Positions 38,001 to 49,759 of a DNA stretch of 64,000 nt are shown here, one piece after another. Below the pieces are notes generated by a model. That model had not been told where the DNA came from, did no database searches, and worked only from the letters and a program-made list of their open reading frames with translations. Source of the stretch: Tillandsia leiboldiana (taxonomy: Eukaryota; Streptophyta; Magnoliopsida; Poales; Bromeliaceae); NCBI GenBank assembly GCA_029204045.2, contig CM055065.1, positions 7,814,297 to 7,878,296 on the forward strand. The letters are read 5' to 3'. How positions within the stretch are numbered: the stretch's first letter is position 1; each line of letters starts with the position of its first letter. A program made the position numbers and the translations under genes.

Positions 38001-38190
38001 TGGGCGGGCGACACGTGGCCTGGCGGGGTCCACGGTGCGCCGCGCCCGGCGTGCCGCGCGTGCGTTGACCGCCCAATCAGCACGCAACACGTGGCATGCC
38101 CTTCGTTGGCTGGTCCCGGTGCACGCCAAAACCTGTGGACCGGCCTGCCCGTCGCCGCGCACGCGCCTGCCCGTCGCCGCGCACGCGCCT

Positions 38191-39550
38191 TGTTGGGTTA
38201 TATGAATAATAGGATCTAAATAGGGGAAAAAACACCTAGAGGGGGGTGAATAGGTGTAAACCATAAACACTCAAAAATCTTTGCGATATAAAAACCCAAT
38301 GCGGAAAAATAAATAACACGCAGAGATTTTTACGTGGAAAACTCCAAACCGGAGTAAAAAACCACGGGACCGATAACACGGTGAAATCCACTAGAATTAA
38401 ACACGTACAAGGTGATATACCGTACTCACAGACGACTCAACCTTTTCCATACGCTCCTAGTTGATCTTCTCCGCTCGCTCCACGACGCTTCTCGAATCCA
38501 CGATGTGCGTCCAACGCCGAATCCACGGCGTCCAACGTCGAGTCAACGACGTCCGACCGAATCCACGGTCTTCACCCAGTAGCACGCTTCGAATCCACGA
38601 ACATATCTCGCTCCGAATCCACGAGAGCGGTTGCACCTTGAATCCACAAGGCCACGCGAGTCCACGCGCCGATTTTGGGGTAAATCGTTGTTTTTGGGGT
38701 GGTGATGATCCGCCGAATACTTAGATCAAAGATAGATAGGAAATACCATCTAAGTATTCATTGATTTGATTCAACTCAAAATGTGAGTGTGAAAACCTAG
38801 AATCAAATCAATCAATATAGATGAAGAAACATAAGATAGAATCTATGATTTCCTTTCTTCTCTATATGTGGATCTTAGGCCGTATAAGATGATATTTGAT
38901 TATGACGGCTATTTGGATTTACGGCCTCTTTTTGGACTAACCCTAGAAAGAGAATCATAGGGTCTATTTATAGGTTAGAAACCCTTGGAAGAAGATAAGG
39001 ATCAAAAACTAACCTTTTCTGGAGTTTTTACATGACGACGATCCGGATCGGAGATCGGCGATCCGGATTGCAGTAGCGAGAAAAACAGATTCCAGAAAAG
39101 CGAAGGTTCGGGATCCGGATCGAAGTGCTTGATCCGGATCGTTCATACAGTTCACCAAACATCAACGTTCGGGATCCGGATTGCAGTAGCCTGATCCGGA
39201 TCGTTCAAATAAAATGGTAAACTCAGTGTTCGGGATCCGGATCAAGGGAAGCTACGATCCAGATTGAGCTGGTGTATGAACGAACCACATTCGAGATCCG
39301 GATTGAACAATCTGATCCGGATCCTGAACATGTCCCATGTCCAGTTTTTGATATTTATGCAATAACAAATCCATCCAAGTGTTTCTACGCTATAAGAAGT
39401 ATTCGGATCACCAAAGATATTAAGTTAAACATACCTGATCCTTTTGAATTCTTCTTTCTTGAGATTGAGTTATATGATCCAACTTCCTTTACCTTCAATC
39501 TTCAAGACTTAACCGAACTCACGAAATACGCCAACTCAAATTCCGTAACA
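38191..39550 (-). mobile_element. 3' LTR of Sirevirus 2
   Basis: 1360 bp, with TG..CA ends, a TATA box (TATAAATA, minus) at 38965-38972 and a block of GATCCGGATC palindromes spaced about 60 bp apart at 39040-39325. Confidence 0.9.
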
Positions 39551-39567
39551 ATCTCCCCCTTTGGCGG
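39551..39567 (-). promoter_or_regulatory. Polypurine tract of Sirevirus 2
   Basis: On the minus strand CCAAAGGGGGAGAT lies directly before the 3' LTR. Similar tracts occur at 40098-40112 and 43038-43048. Confidence 0.7.
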
Positions 39568-40303
39568 TTTCGTGACAAAACAAAGATCCACTCAAGAAAA
39601 TTCAAAAAGATATTTTTGTTGCTATCACCATACAACAAAAATTTATAATGGAGATCCAAAATAAAATACATGAGTTAAACTCCTAAAACAGACTCTAGAC
39701 TTAGACATCTGTACTCTCTGCAAAAGAAATCATTCTTGACAAAAGAAATCGTTAGATACCTCAAGAATTTTATATCATTCAAAAACCACATACAGAGATG
39801 AAGTTTATACTCATTTATACTTACCATGACATTTATACATTCAGATATGTAAACTGATCATAGTTAAAACACCAACATATCTTCTATGCAATCAAAAACC
39901 CAAATGTCATGTTAGTGAACATCAACTTGTTAGTTATATTAAATGCCCAAATAGTTAGTCGAATAGTTAGTCGAGGCATGCATTCAAACCCAAATGAAAA
40001 CCGAAAGTTGAAGTTCTACTTACCTTTCAAGTTGAGGTTATACTTACCTCTATAGTTTCAAGTTTTCTCAATAACCATTGTATCATTGTTTATACTTCTC
40101 TCTCCCCCTTTTTGTCACAGAAGTTAGCCAAAAAATTCCCAAAATGGAGAGAATAGTTAACAGTTCAAGTACCAAAAGTTTGAGAGCAAAAACTTAAAAC
40201 TAAAACTTAAAAACCTGCACAAAAAAAGTTAAAAAAAATGAAGTTCCTGCACAAGAGAAGGATTAGACAAATGCATAATAAACAGAAATTGGAAGGATAC
40301 GAA

Positions 40304-41746
40304 TTATTTAGACTCATCTGAACTGATACAGCCGAGAATTTGGAAGATTTTCTTTAATCTCTTGTTCATTGATGACTGATTCTTATTTACCTTCTTTATT
40401 TCTTCCTTTACCTCAATGAGTTCATTTGATATACGTTCTTGCTCGTTGGAGAGCCTTTGTTATTCTTTATAGATTGAGGTAACTGATGCATCATCATCAG
40501 AAGTCGATGGAGGTGCTTGTTGTGCTGTCGGTGCTGGTTGGACTGGAGGGGTTGCTGCCGGTGCAGAGGTTGTCGCTTGTTGTTGTTGTGCTCGTTGTCG
40601 GTGAGGAGGTAATATGGGCTCGTCTGGCTTTGTCGAGAGAGACTTTACAATTGTTGTTTCATTGATCGTTCCCAGACTGTGCATATAGGAACTCGCATTC
40701 GTGTCAGCTTTAAATTTTCGAAGAATGCGCATGATGATCATTGGATAAGGTAGTCTCTCTGAAGGGTGAGCATGTTCCACATAGCGAGCCATCCTCGCCC
40801 AGATGATGTAAGGAATGTTTAAGTTTGCTCCTATTGCCGCTGTGGGGTTTCCAAGAAGATAAAGGAATAACATCCTATCCCACCGAAGAACCTTTGTGTT
40901 CATATTTGGAAGGACGTTATAACAAACAATGAAGTTTAAGAAGCGATACTCTGGTCGTAGTTCTTTTGAAAAGACGGAGTTTCCTGCAGACAGAGTATCG
41001 GGCAGACAGATGCCATCAACAACCACTCTCCAGGAGTTGGTGTTGAAAACTTGATTCTTCTGGTAATGAGCGCCATCGGCTCGGGCCGTCATCCCTAATA
41101 CCTCTCCAATCAGTTGCGGCGTTACTTTAATCTTAACATTCTTGACCAATGTTTGAAAGTCTCGACGTCCGCTCTCTTGATCAACTAGATAGCAAGCATT
41201 CTGATAAAACATCCTCACTGAGTGAAGACAATACCCAGTGGTCTCCGGGAAGTCGCAAATGGGAGCAAGACCTATCTGGTCCAACAAAGTCCCAAATGGC
41301 CGAGAACGCTCCTTCAAGGCTTTGACATCAACATGCCTTTCGCCAATGCATTCCCTGTTTTCAAAATCCTTTATCCTAGCCAAGCTGATAAAGTCTTGTG
41401 GAGGTGCTTGGCTATCAACTGGTTGCTCAATGGAGATTCCTCGAGCACTCCCTCTTTTGCGAGCAACGCTTTTTCTTCTTGTTTTTCCAGAAGTTTCTTT
41501 CATTGGAGCTTTCCCCTTTTCAGCAGCAGTAGGCGGAGCCTTTGATGTCTCCGCAGTCGCTTTTCCCTTCGAAGCAGTGGGAACTGTTGCTTCAACTTGA
41601 AGCTCATCCCAATCGATCGATTCCGTTTCAGATTCTGTATCGGAATCATCTTTAGCTTTCTTCGCTTTCTTAGCCCTCTTGGGCTTGACAGTGTCTCTCG
41701 TATGTACCATAGCAGCCAGAAGAAAAATGATCCAGGTGATCACCAT
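40304..41746 (-). pseudogene. Sirevirus 2 3' ORF (env-like), C-terminus cut by a stop
   Basis: Open for 428 residues from 41746. The N-terminus ITWIIFLLAAMV is hydrophobic, followed by a basic KPKRAKKAKKAK stretch, an acidic SETESIDWDEL, a Thr/Ala/Pro linker, then the conserved domain (CLHSVRMFYQNA, VTPQLIGEVLGM, LYLLGNPTAA, LPYPMIIMRILRKF). A TAA at 40460-40462 replaces the Gln codon kept in element 1 and removes about 50 residues forming the charged C-terminal helix, whose natural stop is 40304-40306. There is no similarity to known envelope fusion proteins that I can see; env-like refers to position, the signal-like N-terminus and the coiled-coil end. Confidence 0.65.
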
Positions 41747-43386
41747 TGCTATTGGTTTCTTGTGAAAAGAAATCCTGTGAGCAACACCTCAAGAACACAA
41801 AAAAAAAAAAAAAAATGTTAATTTTCAAAAATTAGAAAAATTGTACCCAAACAATCATTATCGTGTAGAGAGACTAGGAATCAAATTAGTTTTGCAAAAG
41901 GAAATTTAAAAATAGATCAATTGCATGATTTTGGAAAATTCCCATTATATGCCCTAAAACCGAAATTTTTGAAATCGAAGACCAAAAATCCGTTTATCTT
42001 GAGAATACCTAGCATATAATCAAAACTAATCTACCCAGAGTTCTTATTTCAAAAGAAATTTGATCAAAAACCATCCACAAATGAAATTGATCTTATTTCA
42101 TCACGTTTTGAGGAGGAATAAGAGAAACTGTGAAAAACCGAGATTTTGATCAATAAAACTTACTTGGAATTGAAGAACTTGAGTTTGAAAGCTTCCAAGA
42201 TGGATGAAATCTAGAGAGAGAAGCTCTGGAAACTTTGGAACAAAAGATTGGAGTAAAAGAAATCAAAACCTTTTTGTTCTATATAAAACCCTAGCCGCGA
42301 TCCGGATCAGTTCGTGATTACGATCCGGATCGGCTACCCGCAGTGAAAAACTGCGTTCGGGATCCGGATCGGCAGGTCCAATCCGGATCGGCTGCCCGTA
42401 GAAGAATATCTGCGTTCGGGATTCGGATCGGCAGGTCCAATCCGGATCGGCTCCAACTTTTTTTTTAGAAAATTTCAGAGAAATTCTAGAAAAACCAGAA
42501 AAAGATTGTAAGCACTTTTGTGTATCAACTTTAAACGAAAATCATCGTTTCATACAACAAGAAATAGATTATACCAAATCTATCAATAACATCCAACAAA
42601 TGAAACGAAAATTTATAAAAATTAAATCTCTTAAAGTTGAACAACTTCAATTACAACTAACTTGATCTTATGAGTAATGCCTTTATCAAATCATCAATTC
42701 GGTAAAGAAAATGAAATATAAAGATCAATAGATGTCTAACATCCCAGATAAATTAGATAATATATCTAGTCAATTTATTGAAGAGAGTGGCTCTTTGAGC
42801 ATCTTTCTTTAAAAATCCCACCTTATACCAACCTTGAAATTTTGACAGAGTCAAGTATTTCAACATGCATTTTAATTAATCAAACTTGAAAACCCTTGCT
42901 TGGTATACATGTGGTAGCTGCACACAGTACTCGGACGACCGAGGTGGTAGCTCTTTCCTCCATGTGGTGGTAGTTTTCACACTCCTCATTGGGATGTAAC
43001 TCTTTCCACATCTTTTGAGCATAATACTTTTTCTTTGACTCCCCCTCAATTGGCTATCAATTATCTAAGATATAAAGTATTTAGCCAAATATTGATCTCG
43101 ATTTCATACTCGACTAAACAGTCAAATAAGATAAAAACTATACCAAGAGATCATCGAGAGAGAAATTGACTTTGATCAAAACAAAGATGAGTTAATTGAC
43201 ATAAATGATCATTGCATCAAATGAAATATTATGATATCTAAGGCATAATAGATTTCTAAATATATAAAAGGATGCAGTTAAAGTCAATCAAAACTAATGA
43301 TCAATTAATATTCTATGTCTAAGCATAGATAATGAACAAAAACACAAAAATAAAACCTAACCTAAAACAAGAGTTTCAAAAAGGGT
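41747..43386 (-). other. Untranslated spacer of Sirevirus 2
   Basis: No coding potential. Contains (A)n at 41800-41815, a block of GATCCGGATCGG repeats at 42298-42450 echoing the LTR repeats, and a polypurine-like GAGGGGGAGT motif at 43038-43048. Confidence 0.7.
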
Positions 43387-46300
43387 TTATTTCAAGGAAA
43401 GTATTCCAATTGCTTTACGCAAATGAATAAAACGTTTTTGATCCAAAGGTTTTGGTAAAATGTCAGCTAATTGATCCTCAGTTGAAATGTAGGAAATTTG
43501 AAGAATATTTGATTCAACTAGCTCTCTAAGAAAATGATATCTAAGTTTAATGTTTTTTGTTCTAGAGTGCAACACAGGGTTTTTTGAAATGTTTATAGCA
43601 CTTGTGTTGTCACATAAAACAGTTACCGAAGTTGCTGAAGTCCGGAAGTCGCTCAACACGCTTTTCATCCAAATAAGTTGAGTTGAACAACTACCCGCTG
43701 AGATGTATTCCGTTTCGGCAGTCGAGAGTGCAATGCAGTTTTGCTTTTTACTATGCCATGCAACAAGACAGTGGCCAAGATAAAAACATGCACCACTCGT
43801 ACTTTTCCGATCATCCACAGATCCTGCCCAATCGGCATCTAGTATCCAATAATATCTAAACTTGTTCCCATAGGATACCAAATTCCGAAGTTTACAGTTC
43901 CTTTGACGTACCGGATGATCCGTTTCACCGCTTTCAGGTGAACCTCCTTTGGTGCTGATTGATATCTCGCGCAAATCCCAACACTAAAGGATATATCCGG
44001 GCGACTAGCTGTGAGGTAAAGTAGACTTCCAATCATGCTGCGATAGAGTTTCTCGTCTACATTATCACTAAGAGATTCACTTCCTAATCCCTTATTGCTA
44101 GTTCCCATAGGAGTAGGAAAATCTTTAGAATCTTCTAATCCGAATTTCTTTACCAACTCCTTTGCATACTTGGATTGACACAGATGGATGCCTTCACCAT
44201 TTTGTTTCACTTGCAATCCAAGAAAGTATGTCAGTTCGCCCATCATAGACATCTCAAATTCGCTTTCCATGGTTTCTGCGAATTTAGAAGCATCATTATC
44301 CTTTGTTGCTCCAAACACAATGTCATCGACATAGATTTGTGCAACAATGAAGTTATTTTGATAATGCTTCACAAAGAGAGTCCGATCTGCTCCCCCTCGA
44401 GTATAGCCCTTCTCCAAAAGGTGCTTTGTCAACCTTTCGTACCAAGCTCGCGGTGCTTGTTTTAAACCGTAAAGAGCCTTTTTCAAACGAAAAACATGGT
44501 TAGGTAGTTTACAGTCTACAAAACCTTTCGGTTGAGCAACATAAACTTCCTCATTTAAAAACCCATTTAAAAATGCGCTCTTAACGTCCATTTGAAAGAG
44601 TTTTATTTTAAAGTGACAAGCAATAGCGAATAAGATATGAATGGACTCGAGTCTAGCTACAGGGGCGAACGTTTCATCAAAGTCTATACCTTCTATTTGA
44701 GAGTAGCCTTGAGCAACTAAACGTGCTTTGTTCCTGATGATGGTACCATCCTCATTTTTCTTGTTCTTGAAAATCCATTTAGTACCAATCACATTGTGTT
44801 GCTTCGGAGGCGTCGTTAATTCCCAGACTTTGTTGCGTTCAAACTGATGGAGCTCTTCCTGCATTGCTTCAATCCAGTAGTCATCCTGAAGAGCTTCATC
44901 GACGTTCTTTGGTTTGATCGCGGAAACATAACAGGCGAATCCACAAACCAACTCTCTCCGAGTTTTGACTCCTTCTTGTGGGTCTCCAATGATGTTTGAT
45001 TCAGGATGATCCTTGGAGATGCATAACGTTTGTTGTAATGGAGTACTCGGAGGTACATGAGATGATTCATGCACATCAGATAAGCTTGAAGAACCATTAG
45101 ATGCATCATTAATATTGGAAGTATTATCATGAGAAGATGCATTTACAGGAGTATCATCATCAAGAGAGATATCAGGGGTAGATTTATCAGATGCAAAGTG
45201 GAAAGCTTCATCTACTTTAACATTTATAGATTCTACGATCGTGTTAGATTCCAAGTTAAATACCCGATATGCTCTACTATTCGTAGAATACCCCAAGAAA
45301 ATCCCTTCGTCACTTCGAGAGTCAAACTTTCTAAGATTTTCACGGTCACGTAAAATGTAACACCGACTCTCGAAGATGCGAAAATATTTGATGTTGGGTT
45401 TTCTACCACACCATAGTTCATATGGTGTATTTAACGTTCCCGGGCGCAAATAAACTCGATTAATAACATAGATTGCAGTGTTCACGGCTTCAGCCAAAAA
45501 ATGTAGCGGTAAATTCCGGCTGTGAAGTATAACACGTGCCATCTCTTGAACAACCCTGTTTTTGCGCTCGACAACACCATTCTGTTGAGGTGTATAGGGT
45601 GCTGAGAATTCATGCTTAATGCCGTTGGAAGTGCAAAAGTCAATGAATTTAGAATTTATGAATTCTCCACCTCTATCACTTCTAACACGAATGATCTTTT
45701 CATTCTTTTCAATTATAATACGAAGGCAAATCTCGTAAAAAGAATCAAAAGTATCAGCTTTCTCTTTTAAAAATGCTACCCATGAATACCGAGAGAAATC
45801 ATCAACCAATAAGAAAATATACCATTTACCTCCCAAAGATGGTTGACGGGTCGGCCCAAAAAAAAGAAAAATAGTCTACATAAACTACACAACATTTAAT
45901 CGTAGAAAGATTAAAGACAAGGAAAGATTTCACCTTTGCATACCCAAACCTTTTGAGTTTTAGAGTATGTTGGCAATGGTTGAGAAATTTTCCTTGATGA
46001 AGACGTCTTGTATGATTGATCTTTTTCTTTTGTCATCGTCTTGTTTGAAGTACTACCAATGTTCTTTTCTTTTGAAAAGTTCTTCTTTGATTTCTGGGGA
46101 GTGAACTCATTGGTAGCAGTTGCAAGATGTGATTGATTTGATCTTTGAGCTCCAATCTTGCAATTTCTTTCAATGTGCCCTGTAAAATTACAACGAAAAC
46201 ATACCTTAGTGCTTGACGATCCCGAGGAGGGTGAAGTAGGCTTGTTGTCGTTGCTTGTCGTGAATTCCGGTGTCGGAGGAGGAGATACCGACTGAGGCAC

Positions 46301-47927
46301 GAAAACTGTCCCAATCGAACTAAAATCGTCTTTAGTTCGATTGTATCCGAGGCCGAACTTGTTTGATTGACCAAGACCAAGAAGCTTATCCAACTTACTC
46401 CTTCCTGATGAAAATCGCTGTAAGTCATCCTTGAGTTGGAGAATGGTCTCTGTCATTTCCAATTTTTCCTGTCGAGCCTCGCCGTTGAGCTTCAAGAAGT
46501 AATTCGCTTTGTTAACCATATCTATATAATTCTTCTCGAATTGCTCATTGGACTCTTGAAGGGAAACATTTGCTTTTATCAGATTATCCCTTTCCATTTC
46601 AAGATCGGTCGAGAGAGAAGTTACCCTTTTTACTTCTTCTTCGAGATCCTGCAATCTCCCTCTCAACCCCTTGTTTTGCTTAGCCAGTTTCTTTGAATCC
46701 CTCAAAAGTCTATGGTAGGCTAGAGCAAAATCTTCACCTTCCGAATCATCCGATTCATTGTCCGTTGCATTCTTTTCAACAGTGGAGTTGGACAATGACT
46801 CGGACGTACTTGCCATTAAGCACATGAAGGGTGAAGATGTGGACGCGTGGAACGCAGTTGCGTTGTCTTCTTCATCACTTGACGATGACTCATTTGACGA
46901 TGAGGTGTCATCCCAAGTGACGGCTTGCATCGCCTTCTTCTTAGACGGATTCTTAGTTGGACATTCCGTTGAGATATGGCCGTACCCTCGGCACTTGAAG
47001 CATTGGACTTGTCCTTCTGTGCTTTTCTTATCCTTAGAGAAGCCTTCTTGCTTTCTTGACTTGTAACTTGAAGAACCCTTGCCTTTCTTCCGCTTTCCGA
47101 AGGATGGAGTTTTGCTTGAATTATCCCTTCGAAAATTTCGGCGAAACTTCCTTGTCAAGAGAGCGAGCTGCTTCTCAAAGTCCTCCATAGATAGGTTCTC
47201 GTCATCGCCTGAGGAGGATGAATCCGCGTCTTCTTCTTTTGTTGTTTTCAAAGCATAACCTGAAGACTTAGAAGAGGATGCCTTTCCCGAAGAATAGTTA
47301 GTAGGAAATGTCATTTCATAAGTTTGTAAAGAACCAACTAATTCTTCTACACGGATTTCGTCCGGGTGTTTAATAGTTTCAATGGCTGTGACCTTGGAAC
47401 GAAATCTTTCAGGAAGAGTTCTTAAGATCTTTCTTACAATTTTAAATTCTGGAATCTTCTCTCCCAAGTTAGCACATGAGTTTACGATGTCTTGCAATCG
47501 TGTGTAATAGTCTGTGAACGATTCATTTTCTGCCATGAAAATAGAGTCAAACTTGCTCGTAAGCATTTGCAGTTTCTGAATCTTCACAAGGTTAGTTCCC
47601 TCATGCGTAACTTGAAGAACATCCCAGATTTCTTTCGCAGTCTCACATGCCGAGACGCGAGAGAACTCTGTTTGTGATAAGGCATTAAATAAAGCATTTA
47701 TTCCCTTGCCATTGTAAGAAGATATATCAATCTCTTCCTTGGTCCATTTCGACCTAGGTTTGATGGTGCGAACATCACCAATAAATTCAGTTGGATTAGA
47801 CCATCCTAATTCAATTGATTGCCACACCCGTTCGTCGATGGAAATTAAAAAGGCTTTCATCCGTACTTTCCAGTACGCATAATTTGTTCAAGAACGGGGG
47901 TCTGTTGATGTTTCCACCTTCAACCAT
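43387..47927 (-). pseudogene. Copia gag-pol of Sirevirus 2, missing protease and integrase start
   Basis: The gag ATG is 47925-47927; a 5-nt deletion near 47889 relative to element 1 breaks the frame at once, so the long open gag starts only at 47860. Gag keeps both CCHC knuckles (near 46980 and 46170) and ends in VWVCKGEIFPCL near 45911. Between about 45857 and 45913 an unrelated A-rich filler replaces about 620 bp that in element 1 encode protease LDSGC, the integrase zinc domain and the first catalytic Asp (HMD). The frame resumes at GGKWYIFLLVDDF and runs through SDRGGEF, PQQNGVVERKN, the reverse transcriptase YVDD (near 44330) and RNase H. A frameshift near 43845 in RNase H splits the last piece (43387-43974). 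Confidence 0.9.
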
Positions 47928-47946
47928 TGTTTACAACCCTATTCCC

Positions 47947-47958
47947 GCTCTGATACCA
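47947..47958 (-). promoter_or_regulatory. Primer binding site of Sirevirus 2
   Basis: TGGTATCAGAGC on the minus strand, complementary to initiator methionine tRNA, two bases inside the 5' LTR. Confidence 0.88.
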
Positions 47959-47960
47959 CT

Positions 47961-49320
47961 TGTTGGGTTATATGAATAATAGGATCTAAATAGGGGAAAA
48001 AACACCTAGAGGGGGGTGAATAGGTGTAAACCATAAACACTCAAAAATCTTTGCGATATAAAAACCCAATGCGGAAAAATAAATAACACGCAGAGATTTT
48101 TACGTGGAAAACTCCAAACCGGAGTAAAAAACCACGGGACCGATAACACGGTGAAATCCACTAGAATTAAACACGTACAAGGTGATATACCGTACTCACA
48201 GACGACTCAACCTTTTCCATACGCTCCTAGTTGATCTTCTCCGCTCGCTCCACGACGCTTCTCGAATCCACGATGTGCGTCCAACGCCAAATCCACGGCG
48301 TCCAACGTCGAGTCCACGACGTCCGACCGAATCCACGGTCTTCACCCAGTAGCACGCTTCGAATCCACGAACGTACCTCGCTCCGAATCCACGAGTGCGG
48401 TTGCACCATGAATCCACAAGGCCACGCGAGTCCACGCGCCGATTTTGGGGTAAATCGTTGTTTTTTGGGTGGTGATGATCCGCCGAATACTTAGATCAAA
48501 GATAGATAGGAAATACCATCTAAGTATTCATTGATTTGATTCAACTCAAAATGTGAGTGTGAAAACCTAGAATCAAATCAATCAATATAGATGAAGAAAC
48601 ATAAGATAGAATCTATGATTTCATTTCTTCTCTATATGTAGATCTTAGGCCGTATAAGATGATATTTGATTATGACGGCTATCTGGATTTACGGCCTCTT
48701 TTTGGACTAACCCTAGAAAGAGAATCATAGGGTCTATTTATAGGTTAGAAACCCTCGGAAGAAGATAAGGATCAAAAACTAACCTTTTATGGAGTTTTTA
48801 CATGACGACGATCCGGATCGGAGATCGACGATCCGGATTGCAGTAGCGAGAAAAACAGATTCCAGAAAAGCGAAGGTTCGGGATCCGGATCGAAGTGCTT
48901 GATCCAGATCGTTCATACAGTTCACCAAACATCAACGTTCGGGATCCGGATTGCAGTAGCCTGATCCGGATCGTTCAAAAAAAATGGTAAACTCAGTGTT
49001 CGGGATCCGGATCAAGGGAAGCTACGATCCGGATTGAACTGGTGTATGAACGAACCACCTTCGGGATCCGGATTGAACAATCTGATCCGGATCCTGAACA
49101 TGTCCCATGTCCAGTTTTTGATATTTATGCAATAACAAATCCATCCAAGTGTTTCTACGCTATAAGAAGTATTCGGATCACCAAAGATATTAAGTTAAAC
49201 ATACCTGATCCTTTTGAATTCTTCTTTCTTGAGATTGAGTTATATGATCCAACTTCCTTTACCTTCAATCTTCAAGACTTAACCGAATTCACGAAATACG
49301 CCAACTCAAATTCCGTAACA
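47961..49320 (-). mobile_element. 5' LTR of Sirevirus 2
   Basis: Pairs with 38191-39550. TATA box (minus) at 48735-48742; GATCCGGATC palindrome block at 48810-49095. Confidence 0.9.
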
Positions 49321-49682
49321 CGCCTGCCGGTGCCCGCGCCGCCACGCTCCACCCTTGCCCGTCGCCGCCGGCGCTGCCCTAGGCTGCCAGAACAGTAACA
49401 AATGCCTCGAAATCCATATTTTGGCATCCGGGTTCCGAAAAATACATGTAAATAGTCAATTTTCATCGTTTTCGCGCGCTGAATCCAAATCCGATGTCCG
49501 ATTTGCCAAATTCCTCTTCTAAAATTTGTCGAAGGCATCCGGACAGGTATTCTTAATCGAAATTTTATGTTCGGTCCAATTCTGAGGTCCGATTTGCACG
49601 CAACCATCTCCAACACACATCATAGGCCTCCAGAAGCCACAATTAACTCCGTAAGACCTTCGCAGAAATCCGGGTCATCACA

Positions 49683-49759
49683 CCAGCCTCGAATACGGGG
49701 GCATACCGCATGCGGTACTCTATCGGTTGAAGGTATCAGTCGATAGGAAAAGCAAAGAG
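49683..49759. other. 77-bp spacer between head-to-head LTRs, with palindromes
   Basis: Starts with the CCAGC duplication. A perfect 14-bp palindrome TACCGCATGCGGTA is at 49704-49717, and a stem-loop at 49720-49746 pairs CTATCGG with TCGATAG around TTGAAGGTATCAG, the same loop sequence class as the hairpin at 34950. Confidence 0.75.

Larger units (their letters stand above)
38191..49320 (-). mobile_element. Sirevirus-type Copia element 2, complete ends, young
   Basis: The LTRs are 38191-39550 and 47961-49320 (1360 bp each) and differ at about 20 positions by eye. CGCCT flanks both sides (38186-38190, 49321-49325). Order on the minus strand: 5' LTR, primer site, gag, partial integrase, reverse transcriptase, RNase H, spacer, env-like ORF, polypurine tract, 3' LTR. 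It lacks protease and the first part of integrase, and gag and pol are broken, so it is non-autonomous. Confidence 0.92.
35025..49682 (-). mobile_element. Solo Gypsy LTR (copy I), split by Sirevirus 2
   Basis: Read on the minus strand it starts TGTGATGACCC (49682) and ends CGGGGTGTGACA (35025). The 5-bp CCAGC flanks both ends (35020-35024 and 49683-49687), so this is one insertion reduced to a single LTR by recombination. Without the nested Copia (38191-49325) it is about 3.5 kb. A TATA box (minus) is at 37752-37759, and G-box and CCAAT motifs cluster at 37860-38110. The long GC-rich ORFs inside are not genes. Confidence 0.85.

Noticed and set aside
37543..38270. Long GC-rich ORFs in both strands (also at 50013-50498 and 53046-53816)
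   Set aside because: They overlap each other in several frames, lie in LTR promoter regions, recur in every LTR copy and have Arg/Pro/Gly-rich low-complexity composition without domains.
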